64,000 bases of DNA, taken from positions 124,001 to 188,000 of the forward strand of contig JAGXFO010000011.1 in NCBI GenBank assembly GCA_024637255.1, written 5' to 3'. The notes under the pieces are model-generated. The model did no database searches and was not told the DNA's origin. It worked only from the letters and a program-made list of their open reading frames with translations. The DNA comes from Sulfurovum sp. GTDB taxonomy: Bacteria; Campylobacterota; Campylobacteria; Campylobacterales; Sulfurovaceae. Below, piece after piece: positions 45,938-54,632 of this stretch. The position numbers and the translations under genes were made by a program. Each line of letters begins with the position of its first letter. The first letter of the stretch is position 1.

Positions 45938-46237
45938 CAATAACTCCAATAACAAAAATAATCCAATCGTAAGCAAAGGTGAGAAAATAATCCACCAATA
46001 ATATCTATCTCTTAGCAGATATGCTATCAATGCGACCCACGAGAACAGAAGTAAAACATTATGTATTATAAAGATAGGCATAATCTGTCTGCTTAGATTT
46101 CCTAACACTGCCAAAGAAATAATAGCACCAAATGTTGCCAATGCAATAAGAAGTTTTTTCAGATTCTTATTTTTTCTGTGCATGAAAAAGATGGCAACAA
46201 GCGTTAAAAATATGGCTAAAACAATGAAAACTTTCAT
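45911..46237 (-). CDS. Small multi-pass membrane protein of unknown function
   Basis: A 108-residue protein with about four hydrophobic segments (roughly 1-18, 28-46, 52-71, 78-98) and a basic stretch after the first (HRKNKNLKK). I do not recognise the family. It starts 10 bp after the argS stop and is the last gene of the argS operon. The last codons form part of a hairpin. Confidence 0.6.
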   Translation of the reverse strand: MKVFIVLAIFLTLVAIFFMHRKNKNLKKLLIALATFGAIISLAVLGNLSRQIMPIFIIHNVLLLFSWVALIAYLLRDRYYWWIIFSPLLTIGLFLLLELLTGSSHEPV

Positions 46238-46247
46238 AAAAACCGCC

Positions 46248-47945
46248 CTACAATTTATCTACAACTTCGATACCAAGTATATCCAACCCTTGCTTGATGG
46301 TCTTCGCCGTTAAATCTGCTAATGCCAAACGACTCATTTTAGTCTTCTCTTCTATGCCTTCTTTGAGTATAGGGTTTTGCTCGTAAAAACGCATAAAAAG
46401 TGTTGCCAAATCAAAAAGATATGTTGTAATCTGATTGGGTGCCGCATCTACTGCTGCGCGGTTCAAGACATCCTCAAAACGAAGCAACATCGTTGAGAGC
46501 CTGTGCTCCAAAGCATCCCCTATGATAATTTTTCCTTCAATAACCCCATCATGCTTCCTAAAAATACTCTGTATTCTTGCATAGGCATATTGCATATATA
46601 ATGAGGTATTGCCTTCAAAACTAAGCATCTTGTCCCAATTAAAAATATAATTAGACTCACGGTTTATGGAAAGGTCTGCATATTTGACAGCCCCGATTCC
46701 TATGATCTTTGCCAGTGTGTCCAATTGCTCTGGAGTATACGAAGCTTTATCATTAATAGTCTCTTTGGCTTTCACTACTGCTTCATCTAGCAGGTCTATG
46801 AGTTTCACCGTACCTCCGTCACGTGTCTTAAAAGGTTTTCCGCCTTTATCCATCATCGTACCAAAGGCAATGTGCTCAAGATTCACGTCCTGCCCAACAA
46901 AACCAGCTTCTTTTGCTATCTTGAATACTTGTTTAAAGTGTTCGGTCTGTCTTGCATCTACGACATACGAGATACGTTTCGCTCCCAAAGTCTGCGCCCT
47001 ATAGCGTAAAGCTGCGAGGTCCGTAGTCGCATACAAATAACCGCCATCACTTTTTTGGACAATGACAGGTATCTCCCCTCCTTCCAAAAATACACATTTT
47101 GCGCCGTCACTCTGTGTCAACAACCCGCTTGCATCCAAATCACTTACTACAGTGCTCAGGTCATCATTGTAAAAACTTTCTGCACGCACGTCATCACGTG
47201 TAAGATTGACAGCAAGTTTTTCATAGACTTCTTCACAGTGCCCTAAGGAAACATCTATAAACTTTTGCCAAAGCTCCAAACAGTGGCTATCGCCACTTTG
47301 TATCTTTACTACATACTCTCTGGCTTTATTTGCAAAATCTTCGTCTGCATCAAAACGCTCTTTGGCATCTTTGTAAAACTGCTCCAAATCTTTTAGACTC
47401 ACAGAGCCGTCTTCCCGTATTTCTTCCAGATAAGCAATCAGCATACCAAACTGTGTCCCCCAGTCTCCAATATGGTTTTGACGTATGACCTCATCTCCAA
47501 GGTAGGTTAAAAGATTGGCCAGCGTATCGCCAATAATAGAAGAACGCAAATGCCCCACATGCATCTGTTTAGCCATATTGGGTCCAGAATAATCTACCAG
47601 AACCTTAATGGGTGTTTCACGTTTTTCCACACCAAGGCGTACATCTTTACGTGCTTTTTCACACTGTGAAGCAATCCATACTGGATTGAGCCATAAGTTA
47701 ATAAACCCCGGTCCGGCTATCTCTGCTTTAGACAGTAGCGTGCCGAGGTCAAGATTTTCTATGAGTTTGGCGGCAATCTCTCTTGGGTTTTTACCCAGTT
47801 TTTTAGACAATGCCATCGCTCCGTTAAACTGAAAGTCGCCAAACTCGGCTTTGGTAGTTTCAGAGACGCTCATGACTTCGTGCTCTATGCCTGCTTTTAA
47901 AAAAGCTTCTTTAATAAGTTGATTTATTTGTGATTTTAATTTCAT
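46248..47945 (-). CDS. argS: Arginyl-tRNA synthetase
   Basis: Class I aminoacyl-tRNA synthetase, 565 residues, charging tRNA-Arg. N-terminal additional domain (about 1-100), the HIGH-type motif HVGHLRSS in SGPNMAKQMHVGHLR, and a C-terminal anticodon-binding DALR domain with LYMQYAYARIQSI. The KMSK loop is degenerate (MDKGGKPFKTRDGG), as in most ArgRS. Downstream of tatA by 80 bp. A tRNA-Arg gene lies at 51982 but is not linked by transcription. Confidence 0.97.
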   Translation of the reverse strand: MKLKSQINQLIKEAFLKAGIEHEVMSVSETTKAEFGDFQFNGAMALSKKLGKNPREIAAKLIENLDLGTLLSKAEIAGPGFINLWLNPVWIASQCEKARKDVRLGVEKRETPIKVLVDYSGPNMAKQMHVGHLRSSIIGDTLANLLTYLGDEVIRQNHIGDWGTQFGMLIAYLEEIREDGSVSLKDLEQFYKDAKERFDADEDFANKAREYVVKIQSGDSHCLELWQKFIDVSLGHCEEVYEKLAVNLTRDDVRAESFYNDDLSTVVSDLDASGLLTQSDGAKCVFLEGGEIPVIVQKSDGGYLYATTDLAALRYRAQTLGAKRISYVVDARQTEHFKQVFKIAKEAGFVGQDVNLEHIAFGTMMDKGGKPFKTRDGGTVKLIDLLDEAVVKAKETINDKASYTPEQLDTLAKIIGIGAVKYADLSINRESNYIFNWDKMLSFEGNTSLYMQYAYARIQSIFRKHDGVIEGKIIIGDALEHRLSTMLLRFEDVLNRAAVDAAPNQITTYLFDLATLFMRFYEQNPILKEGIEEKTKMSRLALADLTAKTIKQGLDILGIEVVDKL

Positions 47946-48003
47946 ACTGTACCATTCGATAAGGTTTAGGGAGTGTAGAGCTCCAAAGGAACTCTAGAAG
48001 TTT

Positions 48004-48018
48004 GCCACAGACTGTGGC
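48004..48018. other. Short dyad between tatA and argS
   Basis: GCCACAG-A-CTGTGGC, a near-perfect palindrome 7 bp beyond the tatA stop, followed toward argS by AGAGTTCC-TTT-GGAGCTCT (minus strand, 47974-47993). The two stems lie in an intra-operon gap with no T-run, so they might adjust mRNA stability between tatA and argS. Confidence 0.35.
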
Positions 48019-48025
48019 CGTTGGC

Positions 48026-48247
48026 TTAAGCGTTTTCGCTTTTTTTCTCTTCTATTGAAGTTTCAACTTTAGGTTCCTCTTTGGAGGCAAGCTCTTTAGA
48101 CTCTTCGTCGTCATCTTTAATAGCTTTCTTGAAGTCTTTAATCCCTTTTCCTATACCTTTTGCAAGATCTGGAATCTTTTTTGCTCCAAAAAGAAGCACA
48201 ACAATTGCTAATACGATAAGTAGTTCTGGCATACTTGGCATACCCAT
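48026..48247 (-). CDS. tatA: Sec-independent protein translocase TatA
   Basis: A 73-residue TatA: short N-terminal region with Glu (MPELLI), one membrane helix (about 7-24), the [22 protein letters not shown] amphipathic helix signature (19 residues shown in part), and an acidic-basic tail. It forms the pore for folded twin-arginine substrates, such as redox enzymes. tatB and tatC are not here. The gene lies between gmk and argS, as in other Campylobacterota. Confidence 0.93.
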   Translation of the reverse strand: MGMPSMPELLIVLAIVVLLFGAKKIPDLAKGIGKGIKDFKKAIKDDDEESKELASKEEPKVETSIEEKKSENA

Positions 48248-48324
48248 GGTTTATCCTTTTATACTCCATAACAGAGTGTTAATTTAAAATTTAAACAATT
48301 ATACTTGAATATGTTTAATATTGC

Positions 48325-48939
48325 TTACTTATTTAACCAATGCCTGATAAATTGTTCTTCATCTTCAAGACTTTGCTTCAGTCTGGCAGCTTTTGCGACT
48401 ATCACGAACTGTTTTGCCGCCTCTTCTACTGTATCGTTAATAATTGTAAAATCATATTCACCCAAAGCTTTTATCTCATTTTTTGCATTGTTAATACGAT
48501 TTACTATCACAGACTCATCATCCGTAGATCTAGCCCTCAGCCTAGTCTCTAGTTCTTTGAGCGTGGATGGGGTAATGAAAGCTGATGTTGTAATATCATT
48601 CATCTTTGCACGCACAAGCCTATGCCCCTGCACATCTATATCAAAGATAACCAGTTTGCCCTCATTTAATGCTGCTCTGACCAGCTTGAGCGATGTGCCG
48701 TAATAATTACCGTGCACCTGTGCATACTCGAGAAAGTTCCCTGTCCCAATATCTTCTTCAAAACTTTCTTTTGTCACGAAAAAATAATCCCTGCCGTCTT
48801 TTTCTCCTGCCCTAGGATTTCTGGTAGTAGTAGAAATAGAAAAATAATACTCCCCTATCTCGTCAGATGCAGCATTAATAATAGTACTTTTCCCTGCGCC
48901 GCTTGGTCCAGACAACACTAAAATAGCACCTTTTTGCAT
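48325..48939 (-). CDS. gmk: Guanylate kinase
   Basis: Phosphorylates GMP to GDP with ATP. The 204-residue protein has P-loop LSGPSGAGKSTI, the GMP-binding block STTTRNPRAGEKDGRDYFF and the lid region RLRARSTDDE. Its ATG overlaps the stop of the upstream pseudo-receiver gene by one base (TAATG), so the two are coupled. Confidence 0.97.
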   Translation of the reverse strand: MQKGAILVLSGPSGAGKSTIINAASDEIGEYYFSISTTTRNPRAGEKDGRDYFFVTKESFEEDIGTGNFLEYAQVHGNYYGTSLKLVRAALNEGKLVIFDIDVQGHRLVRAKMNDITTSAFITPSTLKELETRLRARSTDDESVIVNRINNAKNEIKALGEYDFTIINDTVEEAAKQFVIVAKAARLKQSLEDEEQFIRHWLNK

Positions 48940-49841
48940 TATGTATGATCCTCTAGTTTTATTTTTATTTTTATCTCTTCACCATTTAAAAGTTTTTTGA
49001 TTTTTTTAGGCTTCAAGTTTGCAATCACGGCACTAAGAGCTTCTTCCATATTAAAGCGTTCATTTTCTCCCAGTGCTATCTTTTTTTTATGTCTTTTCTT
49101 AATCTTCTTTAGTTGTTTATCTAGTTTTTCAGAAGCCTTTTCAACGGATGCACTTAACGCTTCAACCATCTCATCTTCTTCGAGTATTTCAAGCCCTTCT
49201 GCAATCAATTGTTCTTTAATAACCTTAGTTTTGCGTGCCTCATAGGCATCATCCCCTAAAAATTCTGCTTCATTTATCTCTATTCCATCATCTCCCATAT
49301 CAAGAAGTTCTTTTATCCTTACTATATCATCCATATTCAGTACTTTTGTACCCAAAACTTCCTGATTCTTCAAGCCAACCTCTAATACGACATCCTCTAT
49401 GGGTAACGGGGCTGCTGTTGGTGATATTTCTTCTTTAATACTTTCTTCGGCACACAAGGGGAAAATAGAAATCGTGTTTTCTGGAGTGCTGCTTTCTACA
49501 ATACCTTCTTCCAAAACATCATCTAAAACTTCAAAGATGCTTGGCTGCGCAATAATTTTAATAATTTGTGAAGGTAAAAAAGGCTTTTTGACAGTTTCAT
49601 CAAACCCTCTCATAAAATCCTCAGAAAAAGAGAGAAACACTTTTTTTCTTATATCAAGTCCCTCTAGCAATACTGACAGATTATCCGTATAAGAAGCTTC
49701 ATCAACAAAAAGTATGTCATACCCTACTTTTTGCACTGCTTCCACACTCTTTACTTCATCTAACACCATATGTTCATCGCGCGTACAGAGCGCAAGCACT
49801 CTAGAGACCACAGGATTGGCGTTAACGAGTAAGATTTTCAT
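48939..49841 (-). CDS. Pseudo-receiver protein with charged C-terminal region, unknown function
   Basis: A 300-residue cytoplasmic protein. Residues 1-110 resemble a response-regulator receiver: MKILLVNAN at the first strand, Asp in DILFVDEASY at the phospho-acceptor place, and KKPFLPSQI at the conserved Lys-Pro. The acidic pair after strand 1 is missing (NAN), so phosphorylation is doubtful. The middle is acidic and probably disordered; residues 235-300 contain a Lys-rich coiled region (KKIKKRHKKK). ATG 49841 has GGAG eight bases upstream. It leads the gmk-tatA-argS operon. I do not recognise a named family. Confidence 0.65.
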   Translation of the reverse strand: MKILLVNANPVVSRVLALCTRDEHMVLDEVKSVEAVQKVGYDILFVDEASYTDNLSVLLEGLDIRKKVFLSFSEDFMRGFDETVKKPFLPSQIIKIIAQPSIFEVLDDVLEEGIVESSTPENTISIFPLCAEESIKEEISPTAAPLPIEDVVLEVGLKNQEVLGTKVLNMDDIVRIKELLDMGDDGIEINEAEFLGDDAYEARKTKVIKEQLIAEGLEILEEDEMVEALSASVEKASEKLDKQLKKIKKRHKKKIALGENERFNMEEALSAVIANLKPKKIKKLLNGEEIKIKIKLEDHT

Positions 49842-49869
49842 AATAAGTACTCCAAAATAGTTTGATGCT

Positions 49870-49875
49870 ATTATA
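49870..49875 (-). promoter_or_regulatory. Putative -10 box for the gmk-tatA-argS operon
   Basis: TATAAT on the minus strand, 28 bp before the pseudo-receiver start; divergent from the AI-2E family gene. Confidence 0.45.
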
Positions 49876-49940
49876 ATATAAATCTGGTTAGGACTTGGTT
49901 TCAAAGCGACTGAGCAAGAAATCAACCATTCTTATTTAGG

Positions 49941-49946
49941 TATAAT
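49941..49946 (+). promoter_or_regulatory. Putative -10 box for the AI-2E family transporter
   Basis: TATAAT after TTCTTATTTAGG, 65 bp before the chosen ATG at 50012. Confidence 0.45.
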
Positions 49947-50011
49947 ACACTATAAATAATTTGAGCAAAAATAACACTTTTTTATTCAATATTCAAAAGG
50001 AAAATATTATT

Positions 50012-51106
50012 ATGGAAGAAAACTTTTTTTTACGCTGGATTGGATTTGTGGTTTTTGCGCTGATAGTTTGGTTGTTTTTCCCATTTTTGAAAAGTTTTTT
50101 TGTGGCATTACTGATGGTGATGGTTACTTTTCCCATATACCATCTTATAGAAACGAAAATCAAACGGCGTAAAAAGCTCAAAACTTTTGCTCCTGTGCTT
50201 TCTGCGAGTATTGTTACCTTGGTATTTTCATTGATTGTTTTTATGCCGATTGCCATATTTTTATTTTATATCCTTAGTCAACCTGCAAATACCATTGGGA
50301 TGATTACTTACTTCTGGAGTCAAATCGATACCTTAAGCCAGAACCTACCGACCTATCTAGAATGGCTTAAAACTCCACTTGATACCATTGTTTCAATGAT
50401 GGATACAAACAAAGAAAAGATTACTGCATTTCTTGTAGAATGGCTAGGCAATGGGTTGAAAACCTTTATGTTGATGTTGGGAAGTATGACAATGATTGTT
50501 GTATTTTTCTTCTTTCTGACTTTGTACGGCCGAAGACTTGCTCTGTTTTTTATTCCTATTATTCCTCTAGCACGTTCCCTTAAGCGAGAATTTTTTAGAG
50601 AGATGACGATGACAGTATCAGTTGTATTCTACACTTTGATAGGTGTGATGATTACACAAGGGTTGGTATTTGGGATTTTTATTGCTTTTTTTGATGGGTA
50701 TAACCCTTTATTGCTTGGATTTATTACAGGTATGGTGTCCATTCTTCCACTTTTTGGTACAGCGCTTGTCTGGGTTCCTGTTGCAACAAATGAGTACCTT
50801 CAGGGCAACGTCATTAATGCACTTATCATCTCCGTCTATTCATACGCAATGATGGCGGTTTTCGTTGACAATATTGTCAAGCTTGTTATTTTAAATTTTG
50901 TAAATCGCAAGCTAAATCACAACAAACATCGTATCAATGAATTTATCATCTTTTTCGCTATTGTAGGAGGATTGGCAACTTTTGGGTTTTGGGGATTTAT
51001 CTTAGGGCCTGCTATTGTTGCGCTTGCTGCCACAACTCTCGCAACCTTGCGCAAAGCCAATCGATCAAACCTTGCGCATGAAGAGACACACTTGGATAAA
51101 GATTAA
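50012..51106 (+). CDS. AI-2E family (TqsA/PerM-like) membrane transporter
   Basis: A 364-residue integral membrane protein with about seven to eight helices in the arrangement of the AI-2E (UPF0118) family: two N-terminal helices, a periplasmic segment (about 80-135), and a C-terminal cluster with NPLLLGFITGMVSILPLFG and GFWGFILGPAIVA blocks typical of the family. Members export autoinducer-2 or exchange ions; the substrate is unknown here. I preferred ATG 50012 (AAAGGA upstream) to a TTG at 49961. Its last four bases overlap the converging gene. Confidence 0.88.
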   Translation: MEENFFLRWIGFVVFALIVWLFFPFLKSFFVALLMVMVTFPIYHLIETKIKRRKKLKTFAPVLSASIVTLVFSLIVFMPIAIFLFYILSQPANTIGMITYFWSQIDTLSQNLPTYLEWLKTPLDTIVSMMDTNKEKITAFLVEWLGNGLKTFMLMLGSMTMIVVFFFFLTLYGRRLALFFIPIIPLARSLKREFFREMTMTVSVVFYTLIGVMITQGLVFGIFIAFFDGYNPLLLGFITGMVSILPLFGTALVWVPVATNEYLQGNVINALIISVYSYAMMAVFVDNIVKLVILNFVNRKLNHNKHRINEFIIFFAIVGGLATFGFWGFILGPAIVALAATTLATLRKANRSNLAHEETHLDKD

Positions 51107-51762
51107 CTCTTTATGCTGAATGTTTCTATTTCTTTTTGGAGTTTATCGAGTTTTTTTACGAGCTGCTTAAGTTCATTTTCTTTAATGTCATCCACAGTCC
51201 CACTATGCAGGAAGTCTTGTGCAGTAGACTGAAATGCCTTAACTAATTCTTGAAGCTTCGCTTTTGTCTTGTTGATTAATTCTCCGTAATCATCCGCAAG
51301 AGTCTCCTCTATGGCATTGATTTTGTCTGAAATCACCTCTTTGTTTTTAAAAACATAATAGGCACCAATACCCGTCATAGCCGCGCCGAGTGTAAAACTA
51401 AGTAAATTATTATTATTGTTCATGTTGTCATCTTTTGTTTCTGTATTTTTATTAAAAAACTGATCAAATGCCTTAAATGCGAGAGAGGCATTGGTTAATT
51501 TAGCGATACCGCTAGAAGCCTTAAGCGTTAAAAATTGGCTTTCTTCTCCTAGCCTCCCCAATAATTCACTGCTCTCCTCGGTGATGGTGGAAAGATTGTT
51601 CGAAAGAGTATAAAGACCATTTCGACCAACGTCAATAAAGGTATTTACTTTATGTATGGTTTTATTATACTGGATGGCAACGAAAATAATTATCGCAGTG
51701 ATGATAACCATACATAGTGTAATAATCCCCAAAAATAGGAGGAGAAGTTGCTGGTCATTCAT
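51103..51762 (-). CDS. Membrane-anchored coiled-coil protein with a YtxH-like segment
   Basis: A 219-residue protein: one N-terminal membrane helix (about 7-30), a helical region like DUF948 proteins (about 35-85), a run of five Asn near residue 118, a second short hydrophobic stretch followed by YVFKNKEVISDKI (YtxH-like), and a long amphipathic C-terminal helix. Probably an envelope protein of unknown role. The end overlaps the converging transporter gene by 4 bp. Confidence 0.6.
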   Translation of the reverse strand: MNDQQLLLLFLGIITLCMVIITAIIIFVAIQYNKTIHKVNTFIDVGRNGLYTLSNNLSTITEESSELLGRLGEESQFLTLKASSGIAKLTNASLAFKAFDQFFNKNTETKDDNMNNNNNLLSFTLGAAMTGIGAYYVFKNKEVISDKINAIEETLADDYGELINKTKAKLQELVKAFQSTAQDFLHSGTVDDIKENELKQLVKKLDKLQKEIETFSIKS

Positions 51763-51981
51763 TTTGTAACCCTTTCATCGCTGTGATAATTATTTATTAT
51801 ACTCTTCCTTGTGGATTCTGCAGCTTAACATTTTCTAGACAGCAAAAACATGGTGGCTCCAATCCATGCTGCACCAATTCTAGCAATAAATACAATTTCC
51901 AGAAAGTGGGGTAAAAGAGATTATTGATTGAGCCGGGAATTATGTTAGTAATTAGAATTGGCAAATTTTTATATTTAAAAG
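51763..51981. other. Intergenic region with a possible gene remnant
   Basis: 219 bp between the YtxH-like gene and tRNA-Arg. On the minus strand, 51920 to 51825 is open with a protein-like composition: a hydrophobic stretch FLEIVFIARIGAAWIGATMF ends in LLSRKC and a stop. No start codon precedes it in frame, and a stop lies directly upstream. It may be the fossil C terminus of a membrane protein, or chance. Nothing else is recognised here. Confidence 0.25.
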
Positions 51982-52058
51982 TGGTACACCCATCAGGATT
52001 CGAACCTGAGACCTTCGGTACCGCAAACCGATGCTCTATCCAGCTGAGCTATGAGTGC
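51982..52058 (-). tRNA. tRNA-Arg (anticodon GCG)
   Basis: A 77-nt cloverleaf with encoded CCA: acceptor GCACTCA paired with TGGGTGT (two G-T pairs, including 1-72), D arm GCTC-AGCTGGATA-GAGC, anticodon stem TCGGT/ACCGA with loop TTGCGGT giving GCG, and T loop TTCGAAT. It reads CGC and CGU codons. Confidence 0.95.
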
Positions 52059-52096
52059 ACAAATATTGTGAGAGCGACATTCTACCCAAATTAACT

Positions 52097-52810
52097 TTAT
52101 TTTTCAAGTAATTTCATCTTAGTGAACAATTTTAGTGCTTTCTTATCTGTGATAAATGTATGATTGTAAGGATGAGGCATTTCTATGCTCTCAAAATGCC
52201 CCAACAAAAGATGCTTTTTAAGCTCAGAGGCATGCGCGCCGAAAAGTATAAGCTTTGGATTCTCTTTTTCAAGTGCTGCGAGCAGCAGCCGGACAAAAGG
52301 TCTCCATGCTTTGATGTGTTTTGCCGAACTCTTTTTGTCAGTAAAAATGAGTGCTGTATTTAAAAGCAATACACCATTTCTTTCAAAATTTAGCCTTAGT
52401 TCTTCTATGGAGTTGATCATTTGCATTTTATCTAGCCGGCTTATGGCTTCCTGTGAAGTATCATCTTTCATTAGCCTGCCACTGGCTACGAGTGCCATTT
52501 TGATAAAATTGCGTAGGCTTGTAGCCCGGTTTACCTCTTTACTCAAGCCAGAGGGTGAAAATAGATTTTGTACCTTTTTATCTATAAAAGCATATCCTCC
52601 TGCACTCTCTTTTCTGGGGTAAGGATCCTGGCCGAACAAAATGTATTTTACTCTACTCTTGGTTAATGTTTTAAAAGCATTAAAGTAGTTTTCTTTAGAA
52701 GGAAAATAGCTCTCATCTTCTGCTAAAAATGCTTGATACTCTGTATCAAGTGCTGCATAGGCTGTAGATAAAATACTGTCCCATGAATCACCCATGCCAG
52801 GTACAGACAT
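52097..52810 (-). CDS. Uracil-DNA glycosylase superfamily protein, divergent family 1-like
   Basis: A 237-residue protein of the UDG fold. Motif A is GQDPYP (residues 60-65; Ung has GQDPYH), with the catalytic Asp in place. LLLNTALIFTD matches the uracil-recognition strand (Asn present). The DNA-intercalation loop reads PHPYNHTF where Ung has HPSPLS, keeping the His but losing Ser-Pro. It probably removes uracil or a related lesion, with altered specificity. A canonical ung may exist elsewhere. The ATG overlaps the upstream stop by one base. Confidence 0.8.
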   Translation of the reverse strand: MSVPGMGDSWDSILSTAYAALDTEYQAFLAEDESYFPSKENYFNAFKTLTKSRVKYILFGQDPYPRKESAGGYAFIDKKVQNLFSPSGLSKEVNRATSLRNFIKMALVASGRLMKDDTSQEAISRLDKMQMINSIEELRLNFERNGVLLLNTALIFTDKKSSAKHIKAWRPFVRLLLAALEKENPKLILFGAHASELKKHLLLGHFESIEMPHPYNHTFITDKKALKLFTKMKLLEK

Positions 52811-53133
52811 TAGTCTCTCTTTTTCAGTTTGTCAAATTTAATGATAAGCTCTACTCTGCTTACAGGTATGCCTAACTTTTCAGATACGGATTCTCTGCTT
52901 TGTCCTGCATCTATAAGCGTCATCACTTCATCTAGTAAAGAAAAATTTTCCATCACATCTTTCACTGCAACACGTGAATTTTCATAGTTTGCAATAGTGG
53001 TATCCTTCACTTCCAAAATCTCATTGAGCTTTTTATTTTCACTTCTTAGCTTAGTGTTTTTAGCCATCAGTGTAAACAGTATGACAGCCAGCAATGCCAG
53101 CAACGATAAAACAGCTATATCCATCATTTGCAT
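52810..53133 (-). CDS. DUF2802-like membrane-anchored coiled-coil protein
   Basis: A 107-residue protein: N-terminal membrane helix (about 3-22), coiled coil (about 25-60), then a helix-turn-helix-like C-terminal region (SRESVSEKLGIPVSRVELII). This arrangement is seen in DUF2802/DUF6115 proteins, of unknown function. ATG 53133 is preceded by GGAGG; it begins 1 bp after the prenyltransferase stop and overlaps the UDG start. Confidence 0.6.
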   Translation of the reverse strand: MQMMDIAVLSLLALLAVILFTLMAKNTKLRSENKKLNEILEVKDTTIANYENSRVAVKDVMENFSLLDEVMTLIDAGQSRESVSEKLGIPVSRVELIIKFDKLKKRD

Positions 53134-53134
53134 C

Positions 53135-54001
53135 TTATGCAACCTCCATAATAATTAAAATTAAAAAAATGAAACCAAGGTAGCCGTTGACTGTAAAAAA
53201 GGCTTTGTCTATCTTAGTGAAATCTTTGTTGACAATGTAATGTTCATAACTTAACATGATAGCAGAAAAAAATACTGCGAGTTGTGCCCAGAAACCCAGT
53301 CCTGCAGCGTAGACAAAGTACATCCAAAAAATGACAGCTAAGCTATGAAACGCCCTTGCTATCCACATCGTCTTATGCACGCCGAACTTCGAGGGTATGG
53401 AGTGCAGATCGTTGTCTTTATCAAATTCGATGTCTTGCAAAGAATACAACAGATCAAAACCTGCTACCCAGAACATTACTCCTGCTGCCAGATAGATAGA
53501 CCATGAGGTTATCTCACCACTCACGGCAACTACGCCTGCTATAGGAGCCAGCCCTAAGCTTACTCCAAGTATGAGGTGTGCCAACGAAGAAAAGCGTTTA
53601 AAGAACGTATAGGCGGCAAGCACTGCCAAAATGGGAAGAGAGAGCCCAAAGGCTAAAGTATTTATAAAATAGGTGATCACTACAAAAAGTGAAGCATTCA
53701 TGAGTATAAACCCTATCATCTGAACATTCGTTACCCTGCCATCCACAGAAGGACGACCCTGGGTGCGAGGGTTAAGACTATCAATATCTCTGTCAAAATA
53801 ACGGTTGACGCCCATTGCAAAGTTTCGTGCTGTTATTGCTGCCAATGTACCTAGAAAAAATAACTTCCAGCCAAACCATCCCAAACCATCATTGTATGCC
53901 GCCACAAGCATAGCAATGAAAATAAAAGGTAAGGAAAATACAGAGTGTTTAAACATTACCAGTTCTGAATAATGTGCCAACTTCTCTTTGAATCTATTCA
54001 C
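53135..54001 (-). CDS. UbiA-family polyprenyltransferase
   Basis: A 288-residue membrane enzyme with eight to nine helices and both Asp-rich prenyl-diphosphate motifs: NRYFDRDID in the first and DIEFDKDNDLHSIP in the second. It attaches a polyprenyl chain to an aromatic ring. Campylobacterota make menaquinone by the futalosine route and lack ubiquinone, so the likely job is the MqnP step rather than UbiA proper; this is inferred. GTG start with a weak ribosome binding site, 9 bp after pssA. Confidence 0.88.
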   Translation of the reverse strand: MNRFKEKLAHYSELVMFKHSVFSLPFIFIAMLVAAYNDGLGWFGWKLFFLGTLAAITARNFAMGVNRYFDRDIDSLNPRTQGRPSVDGRVTNVQMIGFILMNASLFVVITYFINTLAFGLSLPILAVLAAYTFFKRFSSLAHLILGVSLGLAPIAGVVAVSGEITSWSIYLAAGVMFWVAGFDLLYSLQDIEFDKDNDLHSIPSKFGVHKTMWIARAFHSLAVIFWMYFVYAAGLGFWAQLAVFFSAIMLSYEHYIVNKDFTKIDKAFFTVNGYLGFIFLILIIMEVA

Positions 54002-54010
54002 TGCATAACT

Positions 54011-54571
54011 CTATGGATGGGGGATTTTCAATTTAGAATTGAGTGACCATGCGATAAGAGTAACCAAGATGGCAATAATGTATCCACTAGTAATGATTCC
54101 GTAGGCAATAAGTAAATAAAGTACCCATAAAAGAATGGCTCCCAGTGGTGTAGGTACGCCTTCAAAGTATTTTGCTACCTCTCCTGCATCTACTTTAAGA
54201 TTGAACTCAACCAGCCTGCGTAAGCCGTTAATAATATACCAGATAAACACCAAGCCCAATATGACTTCTTCGACTCCCGAGAGTGCGCTGTATTGCTTTA
54301 CTGCATAAAAGAGTAAAAATGCAGGCATCACCACAAAAGAAAGGAAATCTGCGAAACTGTCAAGCTGTATACCAAACTCAGTTGAAAGGTTATATTTACG
54401 GGCTAGCTTACCATCTATGATGTCGCAGGCGCCACCTATCCATGCCAATACAATTGCTGTGAAAAAATCACCCTTCGCAATAAAAAATAGTGCCATAACC
54501 CCTGCTGAAACATTTAGATATGTTACCAAGTTTGCCAGGTTGAAACGATTGTTCTTGTCAAATAAATTCAT
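54011..54571 (-). CDS. pssA: CDP-alcohol phosphatidyltransferase, probable phosphatidylserine synthase
   Basis: A 186-residue inner-membrane enzyme with about six helices and the signature DGx2ARx8Gx3Dx3D visible as DGKLARKYNLSTEFGIQLDS followed by FAD. The Ser-type form (PssA, CDP-diacylglycerol plus serine) is favoured by size and by neighbours, but a phosphatidylglycerophosphate synthase cannot be excluded by motif alone. First gene of pssA-prenyltransferase-DUF2802-UDG; divergent from miaA. Confidence 0.8.
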   Translation of the reverse strand: MNLFDKNNRFNLANLVTYLNVSAGVMALFFIAKGDFFTAIVLAWIGGACDIIDGKLARKYNLSTEFGIQLDSFADFLSFVVMPAFLLFYAVKQYSALSGVEEVILGLVFIWYIINGLRRLVEFNLKVDAGEVAKYFEGVPTPLGAILLWVLYLLIAYGIITSGYIIAILVTLIAWSLNSKLKIPHP

Positions 54572-54620
54572 TGTATACCTTATTTATAAAAATACTATTT
54601 TACCTTTTTTGGGGTTATGG

Positions 54621-54626
54621 TATGAT
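54621..54626 (+). promoter_or_regulatory. Putative -10 box for miaA
   Basis: TATGAT ends only six bases before the miaA ATG at 54633, so transcription would start at or next to the start codon. No ribosome binding site is visible, consistent with a leaderless mRNA. Confidence 0.35.
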
Positions 54627-54632
54627 TACGCT

